Positions 15,752 to 24,104 of a stretch of 64,000 nt of DNA are shown here, in pieces (position 1 is the stretch's first letter; the number at the start of each line of letters is the position of its first letter). The notes beneath the pieces were generated by a model. The model was not told the DNA's origin. It did no database searches and worked only from the letters and a program-made list of their open reading frames with translations. The position numbers and the translations under genes were made by a program. This DNA comes from Virgibacillus proomii (GTDB lineage Bacteria > Bacillota > Bacilli > Bacillales > Amphibacillaceae). The DNA lies in assembly GCF_900162615.1 (NCBI RefSeq), contig NZ_FUFN01000010.1, forward strand, positions 1,680,149-1,744,148, in the 5' to 3' direction.

Positions 15752-16380
15752 TGAAACTTCATTCAGTAGGAGTTTTCCTTCATCTCCTACTGAATGTTAG
15801 TACCACAAGGGTATGACCTAAAGGCCCTTTGAACGAATCGGGCATTTAGGTGCCGTTTTCTCCCACTTAGCCCCTTTTGTACCAACTCTAGCTCTTGAAG
15901 TGGGAGTCTTACGGCACTTTACATGCGGGATAAAGTGAAACTTTATTTCTTGGAATGCTTTTTCCAAGAAATGTTAGCTGAACGAATCGGGCATTTAGGT
16001 GGCCGTTTTCTCTCACTTAGATCCTTCTGTATCAACTCAAGATTTTGAAGTGGGAGCTTACGGCACCTTACATGCGGGATAAAGTGAAACTTTATTTCTT
16101 GGAATGCTTTTTCCAAGAAATGTTAGCTGAACGAATCGGGCATTTAGGTGCCGTTCTCTCTCACTTAGATCCTTCTGTATCAACTCAAGATTTTGAAGTG
16201 GAAGCTTACGGCACCTTACATGCGGGATAAAGTGAAACTTTATTTCTTGGAATGCTTTTTCCAAGAAATGTTAGCTGAACGAATCGGGCATTTAGGTGGC
16301 CGTTCTCTCTCACTTAGATCCTTCTGTATCAACTCAAGATTTTGAAGTGGGAGCTTACGGCACCTTACATGCGGGATAAA
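15752..16380 (-). repeat. Head-to-tail array of four B repeat units
   Basis: Four consecutive B units in the same direction. The last three (from about 15931, 16080 and 16228) have a period of 148-149 bp with few differences, and each carries the hairpin ATTTCTTGGAA/TTCCAAGAAAT. The first unit (15752-15930, about 180 bp) has instead CATTCAGTAGGAG/CTCCTACTGAATG plus an extra AAGGG/CCCTT hairpin. Every unit joins the next at ATGCGGGATAAAGTGAAACT. Short open frames on both strands across the array are artefacts of the repeat. Confidence 0.93.
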
Positions 16381-16503
16381 GGTAGAAGATGAGTTTAACT
16401 ATGTTAGAGGTGAATGTTCAATATTGTAGATAGTCTTACTATTAAAGATGGTTAATGAACAACTCAATCAATGAATTGTAAATTAGTCTGTAAAGAGAAT
16501 ATG

Positions 16504-16532
16504 TTGACAAAAGTCTTTTTTTCTTTTAAAAT
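16504..16532 (+). promoter_or_regulatory. Sigma-A promoter of ylbN-rpmF
   Basis: Consensus TTGACA (16504-16509), 17 bases, TAAAAT (16527-16532), about 28 bases before the ylbN start, so the 5' leader is short (about 20 nt). Confidence 0.75.
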
Positions 16533-16559
16533 AACTTTTGTTGCCTTGAGGTGATAATA

Positions 16560-17090
16560 ATGAAATTTGTATTAGCTCAGCTGAAAAAAAGTGCTTATAA
16601 GGAACCTTTTGTGTTTGAAAACACTGTAAATGTTCAGGAACTAAAAACAATGAATAACGATATTCGACATATTGATGAAGTTATAGTTCAGGGAACGTGT
16701 TTTTTTCAAGGAGATAACATTATTTTTTCCTTGCATATTAAAGGTGAGATGATACTTCCATGCGCTCGAACATTAGCGGATGTTTCATATCCTTTCGATA
16801 TTCAAGCTGATGAGGTCTTTACAACCGCAACTTATTTAACGGAAGACGAAGTAGAGGATGAAGTCCATCCAATTGAGGGAGAAGTCCTTGACTTAACACC
16901 GTTAATCAAGGAAAATATTTTATTAGAGGTTCCATATCGCGTATTTTCAGATGAAAAAACAAGCCGAGAAAATAACCCTACAGCAGGGAAAGGCTGGAAA
17001 ATTATTTCAGAAGAAAAGAACGAGCACACGATAGATAAGCGTTTTAAAAAACTGGAATCATTATTTAACGATGATGAGAAGCACAATTAA
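16560..17090 (+). CDS. ylbN: YlbN, YceD/DUF177 family protein
   Basis: A 176-residue soluble protein of the DUF177 (YceD) family, conserved before rpmF in most bacteria and in plants linked to 23S rRNA accumulation. Features: central VQGTCFFQGDNIIFSLHIKGEMILPCART-like strand region (about 44-72; Cys at the end of the strand) and the acidic C-terminal part before LTPLIKENILLEVPYRVF (about 120-137). The ATG is chosen because TTGAGGTG is six bases upstream; an in-frame GTG overlapping it is unlikely. Co-transcribed with rpmF from the promoter at 16504. Confidence 0.9.
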   Translation: MKFVLAQLKKSAYKEPFVFENTVNVQELKTMNNDIRHIDEVIVQGTCFFQGDNIIFSLHIKGEMILPCARTLADVSYPFDIQADEVFTTATYLTEDEVEDEVHPIEGEVLDLTPLIKENILLEVPYRVFSDEKTSRENNPTAGKGWKIISEEKNEHTIDKRFKKLESLFNDDEKHN

Positions 17091-17100
17091 GCTGATTGCT

Positions 17101-17219
17101 TAGCGTTTTTATACGTAAGAAAAGTATAAAAGTTTAACGTAAGTTTTTAGTCTTTCAAGTATTAAGTGCAAGCTAGGCAATCACCTGTGCGAAAGGCTTG
17201 GCGTAACCAAGTTTTCTAA
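17101..17219 (+). repeat. Degenerate family A copy between ylbN and rpmF
   Basis: The 151-base spacer between ylbN and rpmF resembles a decayed, slightly enlarged A copy: TTTTTATACGTAAGAAAAG, AAAAGTATAAAAGTTTA, then GCGAAAGGCTTGGCG...CCAAGTTTTCTA. The final hairpin GGCTTGGC/ACCAAG is partly preserved. It lies inside what should be a single transcription unit. Confidence 0.45.
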
Positions 17220-17241
17220 TCTTATGAAGGAGGTGTAAGTC

Positions 17242-17415
17242 ATGGCAGTACCTAAAAGAAGAACTTCAAAAAAAGTAAAAAATCAACGTCGTACGCATAA
17301 AAAATTACACGTACCTGGCATGGTAGAATGTTCAAATTGCGGAGAATTAACAAAGCCTCATTATGTTTGTAAATCATGCGGACATTATGACGGTAAAGAG
17401 GTAGTAAGTCAGTAA
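17242..17415 (+). CDS. rpmF: 50S ribosomal protein L32 (zinc-ribbon form)
   Basis: Ribosomal protein L32, 57 residues: start MAVPKRRTSKKVKNQRRTHK, then a zinc ribbon with CSNCGE (Cys about 30 and 33) and CKSCGH (Cys about 43 and 46). All four cysteines are present, so this is the zinc-binding C+ paralogue. AAGGAGGTG lies seven bases before the ATG. The ylbN-rpmF pairing is nearly universal in Firmicutes. Confidence 0.98.
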   Translation: MAVPKRRTSKKVKNQRRTHKKLHVPGMVECSNCGELTKPHYVCKSCGHYDGKEVVSQ

Positions 17416-17514
17416 TTACAAACAGTGAGTCGTGTAAGAGGGGAATACTTAAAACAAATATAATAGTTATCGGGTATTACTCCATGCAAGATTTTTATAA
17501 AAGCTGTTGTAGAG

Positions 17515-17546
17515 AAAACAGGTCACAGAGGTGGTCTGTTTTTTTG
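17515..17546 (+). terminator. Intrinsic terminator after rpmF
   Basis: AACAG/CTGTT stem with an inner CAC/GTG and a two-base internal mismatch, followed by seven T. It is about 100 bases past the rpmF stop; the 401-base gap 17416-17816 otherwise holds AT-rich sequence and the leader of the next gene, with no A-D copy seen. Confidence 0.75.
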
Positions 17547-17816
17547 TGTGGAAAATAACCAACATCTGGCTCTATACTGAATGTGATATATAATTAACGT
17601 TCAAACTTCCATCAGTACATTTGACTAGAACCACTTTAGTGGCATATAAGAATCATTAAGATTAACGCAAAAGTCCAACTAACATTAGGTAACAAGTAGA
17701 TATTTTTGGTAGCGTTTTCTTTATAAAACTAAAAAATCTGCTAAAAATATAATCCTTTATTCTATCACACCTAGTTTTTGCATACATTGATAGCAAACGT
17801 ATAAGGAGGATGTGTG

Positions 17817-18281
17817 ATGAACGCAACAAGACAAGATGCGTGGACAAAGGATGAAGATATCCTATTAGCAGATACGGTCCTGCGTTATATAAGAGAAGGA
17901 AAAACACAATTAGAAGCTTTTAAAGAGGTGGCACAAAAGCTATCCAGAACACCAGCTGCATGTGGATTTAGATGGAACGCTACCATCCGTAAACAATATG
18001 AACAAGAGGTACAAAGCGCAAAAGAAGAACGGAAAAAAGGAAATAGAAACAATTTCTGGAGTACTGCAAAGTCCCACGATCAAGATACGATAGAGACTGC
18101 TATTTTGTTATTAGAAAAAATGAAGTCTAATATTGGTCAGGAGGATGCTAGTCAATACCGTGTTCAAGAACAAACGAAACAATTAGAACGAGAAAATTTG
18201 CATTTAAAGGAAAAGCTAGCCCGTTATGAAAGAGCTTGGGATGAAATAGGGAAGTTGTTAAATTTAGTTAAACCAGATTAA
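17817..18281 (+). CDS. gerR: RsfA/GerR-family sporulation transcription regulator
   Basis: A 154-residue DNA-binding protein of the RsfA family: N-terminal Myb/SANT-like domain (about 6-60: AWTKDEDILLADTVLRYI, LSRTPAACGFRWNA) and a C-terminal coiled coil (about 105-148: QTKQLERENLHLKEKLARYERAW). Its place between rpmF and ylbP is that of B. subtilis ylbO (gerR), a sigma-E-controlled regulator of late sporulation genes. A sigma-E -10-like CATACATT lies at 17781-17788 but its -35 is poor. AAGGAGGA is seven bases before the ATG; an in-frame GTG one codon earlier is less likely. The exact paralogue (GerR or RsfA) is judged from position. Confidence 0.82.
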   Translation: MNATRQDAWTKDEDILLADTVLRYIREGKTQLEAFKEVAQKLSRTPAACGFRWNATIRKQYEQEVQSAKEERKKGNRNNFWSTAKSHDQDTIETAILLLEKMKSNIGQEDASQYRVQEQTKQLERENLHLKEKLARYERAWDEIGKLLNLVKPD

Positions 18282-18344
18282 TATCGACGAACAAATAGAT
18301 AAGTAAATTATTCCAGGTTTTTTAAATTGTTTATGAAAAATAGG

Positions 18345-18600
18345 AACAAAAGCTAGAAGCGCCGTTTTGCGACATACAAACTGGAGAACTTCCGATGAGA
18401 ATGTCAAACTTCATTGGAAGGAGTGTTTTTCTCTCTACGAAAGAGTGGTTCCAAGACGAAGATCGAAGCATCCTTGATTGCGATGTATGCTGCCTGAAGT
18501 TTTCTGTTCTTTTGCTGGTTGCTTGAGTGCATAAGCTAGATGAAGTTATTTTCAACAAAGATATCCACCATGTAGAAATGGATATCGGATATCGGTTCCT
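18345..18600 (-). repeat. C/D repeat unit (gap 18282-18662)
   Basis: On the minus strand it begins with the C-type outer end (GGATATCTTTGTTG, then TCTAGCTTATGCACTCAAGC), passes into D-type sequence, and ends AACTGGAG-type sequence with GGCGCTTCTAGCTTTTGTTC. The inverted ends are shortened and diverged. It occupies nearly the whole gap between the convergent gerR and ylbP genes, whose minus-strand terminator follows at 18607. Confidence 0.58.
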
Positions 18601-18606
18601 AGACAG

Positions 18607-18642
18607 TAAAAAAGACATGAATCTTTCTTTATTCATGTCTTT
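18607..18642 (-). terminator. Intrinsic terminator of ylbP
   Basis: A perfect stem GACATGAAT / ATTCATGTC with an eight-base loop, followed on the minus strand by six T. Located about 20 bases after the ylbP stop. Confidence 0.9.
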
Positions 18643-18662
18643 CAATTTTTTACGAACATGTT

Positions 18663-19145
18663 CTATTTAACTACAGGTTTCTCTTTAACTCCTTCTGGCA
18701 TCCATATGAGTGGGTTTTCACCCAGGTCACGTTCCATTTCATATTGAGCCTTTTTGAACCCCATTTTTTCCCAAAACCCATGAGAATTGATGCGAGGATT
18801 CGTTTTGATTGGTAAATTATAGCTTTTAGCAAAGTCTACTAATGTTTTTCCATAGCCTTGTCCTTGATACTCCGGAAGCACTTCCAATTTCCATAATGTT
18901 AAATAATCTTGTCGTGGCTCAAAATAGTAATCATATTTCTTATTTACTTTATAAAGGCTCATTCTTGCAATTAAACTATCCCCGATATAAATACCATAAA
19001 ATGGGGAATCGCTCTGATTTTCTACTAGGTTATTTTCTAAATCTTCTAGCATTGATAATTCTTGGTTACCATATTCCTTAAAATGCTTAAACTTTTCCAA
19101 TGTTTTATAATTGATCATGAGTTTCTCCACTTTGACCGGTTTCAC
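18663..19145 (-). CDS. ylbP: GNAT-family N-acetyltransferase YlbP
   Basis: A 160-residue GCN5-related acetyltransferase. The acetyl-CoA loop is VLPEYQGQGYGKTLVDFA (about 109-126), preceded by the beta-strand LTLWKLEVL, and the C-terminal HGFWEKMGFKKAQYE motif is also typical. The substrate is unknown. The longest frame starts at an ATG at 19175 with no ribosome binding site; AAGGGGGG lies seven bases before the GTG at 19145, which gives the length usual for YlbP, so that GTG is chosen. Position and orientation match B. subtilis ylbP. The panE-like ylbQ that follows in B. subtilis is absent. Confidence 0.85.
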   Translation of the reverse strand: MKPVKVEKLMINYKTLEKFKHFKEYGNQELSMLEDLENNLVENQSDSPFYGIYIGDSLIARMSLYKVNKKYDYYFEPRQDYLTLWKLEVLPEYQGQGYGKTLVDFAKSYNLPIKTNPRINSHGFWEKMGFKKAQYEMERDLGENPLIWMPEGVKEKPVVK

Positions 19146-19259
19146 AATCCTGCCCCCCTTATCTCCTGTTGACATAAAAAATTCTGGTTTAAATTCAGAA
19201 TAGTTTAGGTTTTTTCTATGGTTTTATTATAATATAAAAAACATGAAGATGAAAATAAA

Positions 19260-19365
19260 TTGAAGAGAATCGAAGTTTAATAGTCGCTCGAGGTATAAGC
19301 TAGACGACAAAACTTCCTTCAAAAAATATATTTCCTGTAAAAATGGATATCGTTTCTTAGATAAT
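19260..19365 (-). repeat. C-repeat end fragment (gap 19146-19701)
   Basis: A piece of the C outer end: AGTCGCTCGAGGTATAAGCTAGACGAC followed by a decayed GGATATC block at about 19350 (shown here by position rather than in full). The remaining part of the 556-base gap is AT-rich, with no other A-D copy and no convincing promoter or gene. Confidence 0.45.
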
Positions 19366-19701
19366 TAAAAACGACCTTAAGCGTGAACCGTTCAAAAAAC
19401 AAGGTAGGAATTTAATTAATAAAATTACATTTTTACCGATAATAAAAAGAGTTTCCGTTTAATAAAAGCATAAGAAGATAAAGGTTCAATAACTGAAAAA
19501 CAACTATACTCCGATGCCAATCCCCTTTAAATGTAGGGGAAAATAATACTCCTACTCCACTATCTGAATAAAACGATCGTTGGTTTTTAAGGAAAATAAT
19601 ATCTGTTTTAAGATTTCATATTGGTTTAGTTTGTTTTACTTAAAATTGCTAGTAGCACACCAACTATTTACTTGGTAACTGTAATATATGGAGGAATTAA
19701 G

Positions 19702-20082
19702 ATGTTAAACGGATTTATATACCTACTTGCATTTTTCATAACAATACCGATATTTGCGACATGGCTCACCTATATAATTATTTCTAAATGGACAAGACAC
19801 CCTTTGAGAGCAGTTCATTTTGCTGTAACTTGGACAACTCCTTTATATGTAATTGCTGTGATTTTTATAATCGCTATCATTTTCGATGTAAATGTCGTTG
19901 GTATTATTTTGGCTTTACTTCTTATTTCTCTTGCAATTATTATTATGTTCCAATGGAAGAGAAACACGGAAGTATTGCTTATAAAAGCAGTAAAATTAAT
20001 GTGGCGGTTTACCTTTTTATTATTTTTTTTGTTATACTGCTTATTTTTAATTATAGGAATTGTACAGCGGATATTCTTTTAA
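19702..20082 (+). CDS. DUF3397 family membrane protein
   Basis: A 126-residue integral membrane protein with four helices (about 3-24, 42-60, 62-82, 95-120). Size, topology (short KWTRHPLRAVHFAVTWTTPL loop) and position before bshC-mraZ fit the DUF3397 family of Bacillales. Function unknown. GGAGG lies before the ATG at good spacing; an upstream in-frame extension lacks a ribosome binding site. No terminator is seen; repeats follow. Confidence 0.72.
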   Translation: MLNGFIYLLAFFITIPIFATWLTYIIISKWTRHPLRAVHFAVTWTTPLYVIAVIFIIAIIFDVNVVGIILALLLISLAIIIMFQWKRNTEVLLIKAVKLMWRFTFLLFFLLYCLFLIIGIVQRIFF

Positions 20083-20094
20083 CCTATAAAGTGT

Positions 20095-20290
20095 ATTCAT
20101 TCAGCGGGCTTTTTCCTTTATCCTCGACTCTGTTAAGAAGTAAACAAACGCTAAAATCTCAATTGTTCTAGGAAATCGTGAAGTCTGCTCAAGAGTCTTT
20201 CTTGTCTTTGAAAGAGAAGAGCATTTTTTCTTCGTGCGATGTGCTGGTGTCGAGGTTTTTTTGTTTTACTATAGGAAATTATAAAATTTT
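20095..20290 (-). repeat. D repeat copy with a truncated A end (gap 20083-20706, left part)
   Basis: About 20130-20265 is a reverse D copy (AAACGCTAAAATCTC, GAAATCGTGAAGTCTGC, TTCGTGCGATGTGC). At 20267-20290 the first 24 bases of family A (TACTATAGGAAATTATAAAA, plus strand) appear and then stop where C begins, so A looks cut by C. Confidence 0.5.
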
Positions 20291-20296
20291 TTCATT

Positions 20297-20630
20297 GTGG
20301 ATATTTTTTAAAAAGTAGCCTCATCGTCTGCTTAAGCGCTCAAGTTGTAGGAAACTTCGAGCTTCTTTCTATGATTAATCATTATCAGGTTCGAATCTAA
20401 AGGAAGGCTGATTAAAAGTGGGCTTGCCGCTTTAGGCGTCGGCATATTCCTGTTTAAGAGGCATGTTTCCTTTATCTTGTTAGATCTCCCATTTGTACGT
20501 CACTAATTGAGCGTTTCTGCTTATGTTCTATCGCCCTGATAAATCGTCATTTAGGTGTCGTTATCTACGATTAAATATCTAAAATTCTTGAAAGGAGAAT
20601 CGTACGGCACCTTACCTTAGTATGGAATAA
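20297..20630 (+). repeat. C repeat with D end, plus reverse B fragment (gap 20083-20706, right part)
   Basis: C starts at GTGGATAT, has CTTAAGCGCTCAAGTTGTAG, the CCTTTCTATG...CTAAAGG region, the GCCGC/GGCGTCGGC hairpin and AGAGGCATGTTTCCTTTATC. It joins directly to the D end at ATTTGTACGTCACTAATTGA with GCGTTTCTGCTTATG, so the outer ends AAGCGCTCAA and TTGAGCGTTT can pair. A reverse B 5' module follows at about 20537-20625, then ATCAC/GTGAT hairpin and the bshC leader. Confidence 0.65.
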
Positions 20631-20706
20631 AAACAGATCACATGAAATTTGTGATTATTTTATGTACAATACTTAGATGAGATTATAATAAAAGGAGCAG
20701 GAATTT

Positions 20707-22326
20707 ATGCGGATCAAACCTATCGATCTATATCAGCAAACAAAATTACTAAGGGATTATCGGGACTATAAACAGAAGATTCACACTTTTTTTGATTACA
20801 AACCATTGGATGATTTTGACCATAGGTATCATGATCTGCAACAAAGAAACTTTAAGCGTGAGGAGCTAAGCAACGCTTTATTTACCATGAATAGACAGTG
20901 GGATGCTCCTGAATCTACATATCGAAATATACAACGACTTAGAACACCTGAAGCAGTAACAGTTATCGGCGGTCAACAAGCAGGTGTATTAACAGGACCT
21001 ATGTACACGGTAAATAAAATCATCTCCATTATAAAATTAGCAAAAGAGCAGGAAGAAAAGCTGAATGTTCCTGTTATTCCTGTATTTTGGATCGCTGGTG
21101 AAGATCACGATTTTGCTGAAATAAATCATATTTATATAGAAAAAGAACAACAAATGTATAAATATCAAGTACATCAGCAAGTGAATAATAAGACAGCTAT
21201 ATCTGATATACAAATAGATAAGCAAATAATGAACCCTTGGCTTGACGATCTATTTAAACAGTTGACGGAAACAAACTATACGAAACAACTATATGATGAA
21301 ATAAGAATATGTCTCGAAACATCTAAGACATATGTTGATTTTTTTGCAAAGCTTATTTTTCGGCTGTTTCCTCGATCGGGGCTCGTGTTAATTGATTCTG
21401 GAAATAAACATACACGTGAACTAGAAAGCGACTATTTCGTTCAATTAATTAAACATCAACCGCAAATAAGTAAAGGGGTTAGTGATTCAATAACCAAACT
21501 GCAGAATCTGGGATACTCTCCATTATTAACAGGAGAACTGACTGATGCTCATTTGTTTTATTATCAAGAGGGTGAGCGAATATTATTGAATCGAATGGAG
21601 AATGGGGATTGGGAAGGAAAGCAACATGAGATACGTTTAACTACAGCGGAAATGATTCAAATCGCAGAAACTAATCCTTTTTGTTTAAGCAATAATGTTG
21701 TTACTCGACCAATTATGCAGGAACTACTTTTTCCTAATTTAGCATTTATTGCCGGTCCCGGGGAACTTAGTTATTGGTCAGCACTAAAGCCAGCCTTTCA
21801 TGCGTTGCGAATAAAGATGCCTCCTATACTACCTAGGTATTCCATAACTATCGTAGAACGTGCTGTTGAAAAGCTGCTTAAGCATTACCAACTGGACACA
21901 GAACGAGTAATTAATAATGGGGTACTTCAAGATAAAGCTGCATGGCTGGAAAGGAAAAACACCCCTTCTATTCAACAAACTGCAGATGAAGTGCGGAAAA
22001 AGATTGCTCGGGCACAGTTGCCTTTGCGAGAAGTAGCGATGGCAATGCGAAGTGATTTAGGAGCATTAGCGGAAAAAAATTTATTTTACTTGCAGAAGCA
22101 TATTTCGTATTTAGAATCCAGATTAATGCAGGCACTTGAAGAGAAGCATAAGATTGAGCTAGCTGCTTTTGATTTACTTCATTGTACGCTACATCCAGCA
22201 GATGGGCTGCAAGAACGGATATGGAATCCTCTTCCTTGGCTAAATGCTTATGGCTTTAATTTCGTTGAAAACCTGATAAATCAAGACTATTCGTTTGAAC
22301 AAGAACATTATGCGGTTTATGTGTAA
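20707..22326 (+). CDS. bshC: Putative cysteine ligase BshC (bacillithiol synthesis)
   Basis: BshC catalyses the last step of bacillithiol synthesis, adding cysteine to glucosaminyl-malate. The 539-residue protein matches the family in length; motifs are VTVIGGQQAGVLTGPMYTVNK-like (about 78-98, written by position), WIAGEDHDFAEINH (about 128-141), PRSGLVLIDSG (about 222-232) and FIAGPGELSYW (about 348-358). A C-terminal coiled coil spans about 420-480. AAAGGAGCAGG precedes the ATG. Location directly before mraZ is conserved in Bacillus (yllA). Confidence 0.95.
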   Translation: MRIKPIDLYQQTKLLRDYRDYKQKIHTFFDYKPLDDFDHRYHDLQQRNFKREELSNALFTMNRQWDAPESTYRNIQRLRTPEAVTVIGGQQAGVLTGPMYTVNKIISIIKLAKEQEEKLNVPVIPVFWIAGEDHDFAEINHIYIEKEQQMYKYQVHQQVNNKTAISDIQIDKQIMNPWLDDLFKQLTETNYTKQLYDEIRICLETSKTYVDFFAKLIFRLFPRSGLVLIDSGNKHTRELESDYFVQLIKHQPQISKGVSDSITKLQNLGYSPLLTGELTDAHLFYYQEGERILLNRMENGDWEGKQHEIRLTTAEMIQIAETNPFCLSNNVVTRPIMQELLFPNLAFIAGPGELSYWSALKPAFHALRIKMPPILPRYSITIVERAVEKLLKHYQLDTERVINNGVLQDKAAWLERKNTPSIQQTADEVRKKIARAQLPLREVAMAMRSDLGALAEKNLFYLQKHISYLESRLMQALEEKHKIELAAFDLLHCTLHPADGLQERIWNPLPWLNAYGFNFVENLINQDYSFEQEHYAVYV

Positions 22327-22484
22327 AGGGGCTTGTAGAAGAGGGATGCTCTACTCGAAACGATGTTGTCTCTAGTTTCAAAAGTTTATTCGAACACTCC
22401 CTTAGAAATTAATCCAAACGAGGAAAATTAGATCGTGAAGAATATACAGTGCTGTGAACCCCCCACCAGCTGCTAAATTGGATA

Positions 22485-22518
22485 AAAGGTTGTCAAATCA
22501 ATGAATGACAACCTTTTT
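22485..22518 (+). terminator. Intrinsic terminator after bshC
   Basis: A perfect stem AAGGTTGTCA / TGACAACCTT with a ten-base loop and seven T. It lies about 160 bases after the bshC stop and isolates bshC from the division cluster. No other feature is seen between them. Confidence 0.92.
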
Positions 22519-22582
22519 TTATTTTATTTTTTAGGTAAAAAGTCCTGTTTTTGAGGATGATAATGGAAAAACAGAAAATGAG

Positions 22583-22615
22583 GTGGTGCAGAGTGGGGGG
22601 ATGTGGTAATATAAT
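22583..22615 (+). promoter_or_regulatory. MraZ operator repeats and -10 region of the dcw cluster
   Basis: GTGG occurs at 22583, 22593 and 22603, an exact 10-bp period (GTGGTG, GTGGGG, GTGGTA). Direct GTGG-type repeats at this spacing are the known MraZ binding site in other bacteria. TATAAT (22610-22615) directly follows the last repeat, so the repeats cover the space where a -35 would lie; no good -35 hexamer is seen. A fourth GTGGGG at 22626 sits in the mraZ ribosome-binding region. Confidence 0.7.
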
Positions 22616-22639
22616 ATGTACGAAGGTGGGGCGGAATAT

Positions 22640-23071
22640 ATGTTCATGGGTGAATTCCAGCACAACATTGATACAAAAGGAAGAATCATTGTCCCTTCTA
22701 AGTTTCGCGAAGAACTGGGAACTACTTTTGTGGTGACTCGCGGGCTTGATCAATGTTTATTTGCTTATCCCATGACAGAGTGGAAAATTTTAGAAGAAAA
22801 GTTAAAAAAACTCCCCCTTACAAAAAGGGATGCTAGAGCTTTTACGCGTTTTTTCTTTTCTGGCGCAATTGAATGTGAAATTGATAAACAGGGAAGAATA
22901 AACATCCCACAAACATTAAGAACGTATGCAAGTTTAGAAAAAGAATGTGTAATTATAGGTGTCTCCAACCGAATTGAGATTTGGTCTCATTCCACTTGGG
23001 AAACGTATGTTACTGAATCAGAAGAATCTTTTGCAGAAATTGCTGAGAATCTAATGGACTTTGATATTTAG
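22640..23071 (+). CDS. mraZ: Transcriptional regulator MraZ
   Basis: MraZ forms a ring-shaped oligomer with AbrB-like folds and binds GTGG repeats in its own promoter to control the dcw cluster. The 143-residue protein has two SpoVT/AbrB-type repeats, each with a DxxGR motif: DTKGRIIVPSKFR (about 10-22) and DKQGRINIPQTLR (about 84-96). It starts at MFMGEFQ as in B. subtilis; an in-frame ATG eight codons upstream lacks a ribosome binding site, while AAGGTGGGG precedes this one. First gene of the cluster. Confidence 0.96.
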   Translation: MFMGEFQHNIDTKGRIIVPSKFREELGTTFVVTRGLDQCLFAYPMTEWKILEEKLKKLPLTKRDARAFTRFFFSGAIECEIDKQGRINIPQTLRTYASLEKECVIIGVSNRIEIWSHSTWETYVTESEESFAEIAENLMDFDI

Positions 23072-23126
23072 CGGTAATTCAACTCTCCATAAAAGATGAG
23101 CGTATAGGAAGAAATGGGTGTTTTTG

Positions 23127-24104
23127 ATGTTTAAACATATAAGTGTTTTAAGAGATGAAGCAATTAAAGGTCTTAACGTTAAATCAGATGGTGTTTACGT
23201 AGATTGTACCCTTGGTGGTGGCGGTCATGCAGAAGCAATTGCAGCTAAACTAAATGATAATGGTTTACTCATTGCTTTTGATCAAGATTTAGAGGCTTTA
23301 CAAGCTGCTCAAAAAAGATTAGTCGCTTATGCAAAACAGATACGATTTGTTCATGCCAATTTTAATCAGCTTGAAGTGGTTTTAGCAGAACACCAAATTA
23401 CTCATGTAGATGGAGTTTTATTTGATTTAGGTGTTTCCTCTCCTCAGTTAGATCGAGGAGAGAGGGGATTTAGCTATCAGCATAATGCAAAGCTTGACAT
23501 GCGTATGAACCAGGAACAAACGTTAGATGCTTATGAAATTGTTAACAACTGGTCCTATCAAGATCTGGTTAAGATTTTTTTTCAATATGGCGAGGAAAAA
23601 TTTTCAAAACAAGTTGCTAGAAAGTTGGAAGAACAGCGAAAAAAAGCACCTATAACGACCACATATGAATTAGTTGACATAATAAAATCAGCAATACCTG
23701 CACCTGCAAGACGGAAAGGGGGACATCCAGCAAAGCGGATTTTTCAAGCATTGAGAATTGCTGTAAATGATGAACTTGGGGTATTTAATGATGCACTTCA
23801 TCAAGCAGCGAGGGTACTCGGGATAAACGGAAGACTTGCTGTGATCACCTTTCATTCTTTAGAGGATAGACTTTGTAAACAAGCATTCAAAAAATGGAGT
23901 TCAAACAAAGAAACGCCACGTAATCTACCTATTATCCCAGAGCAGGATAAAGCACCATTTCGATTAATAACTAGAAAACCGATTATTGCAACAGCTGAGG
24001 AATTAGCTCAAAATCGACGATCACGTTCAGCGAAACTACGAATCGTGGAAAAACAAGCAAAATGGCAACAACAATTTACCTATGAAGAAGGGTGGAGAAA
24101 ATAA
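23127..24104 (+). CDS. rsmH: 16S rRNA (cytosine-1402-N4)-methyltransferase RsmH
   Basis: RsmH (MraW) methylates N4 of C1402 in 16S rRNA. The 325-residue protein has the SAM motif YVDCTLGGGGHAEAI (about 24-38), FDLGVSSPQLDRGERGFSY (about 102-120) and the C-terminal VITFHSLEDR (about 241-250). The ATG of MFKHISVL fits the family start; a GTG three codons upstream is also in frame. The stop overlaps the ftsL start by one base (TAATG). Confidence 0.96.
   Translation: MFKHISVLRDEAIKGLNVKSDGVYVDCTLGGGGHAEAIAAKLNDNGLLIAFDQDLEALQAAQKRLVAYAKQIRFVHANFNQLEVVLAEHQITHVDGVLFDLGVSSPQLDRGERGFSYQHNAKLDMRMNQEQTLDAYEIVNNWSYQDLVKIFFQYGEEKFSKQVARKLEEQRKKAPITTTYELVDIIKSAIPAPARRKGGHPAKRIFQALRIAVNDELGVFNDALHQAARVLGINGRLAVITFHSLEDRLCKQAFKKWSSNKETPRNLPIIPEQDKAPFRLITRKPIIATAEELAQNRRSRSAKLRIVEKQAKWQQQFTYEEGWRK

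Noticed and set aside
16045..16264. Open frames on both strands across the B array
   Set aside because: They follow the 149-bp repeat period, share the hairpin sequence in either strand, and have no ribosome binding site or protein likeness.
15752..16380. Possible CRISPR array
   Set aside because: Units of 149 bp are contiguous with no unique spacers and no cas genes nearby.
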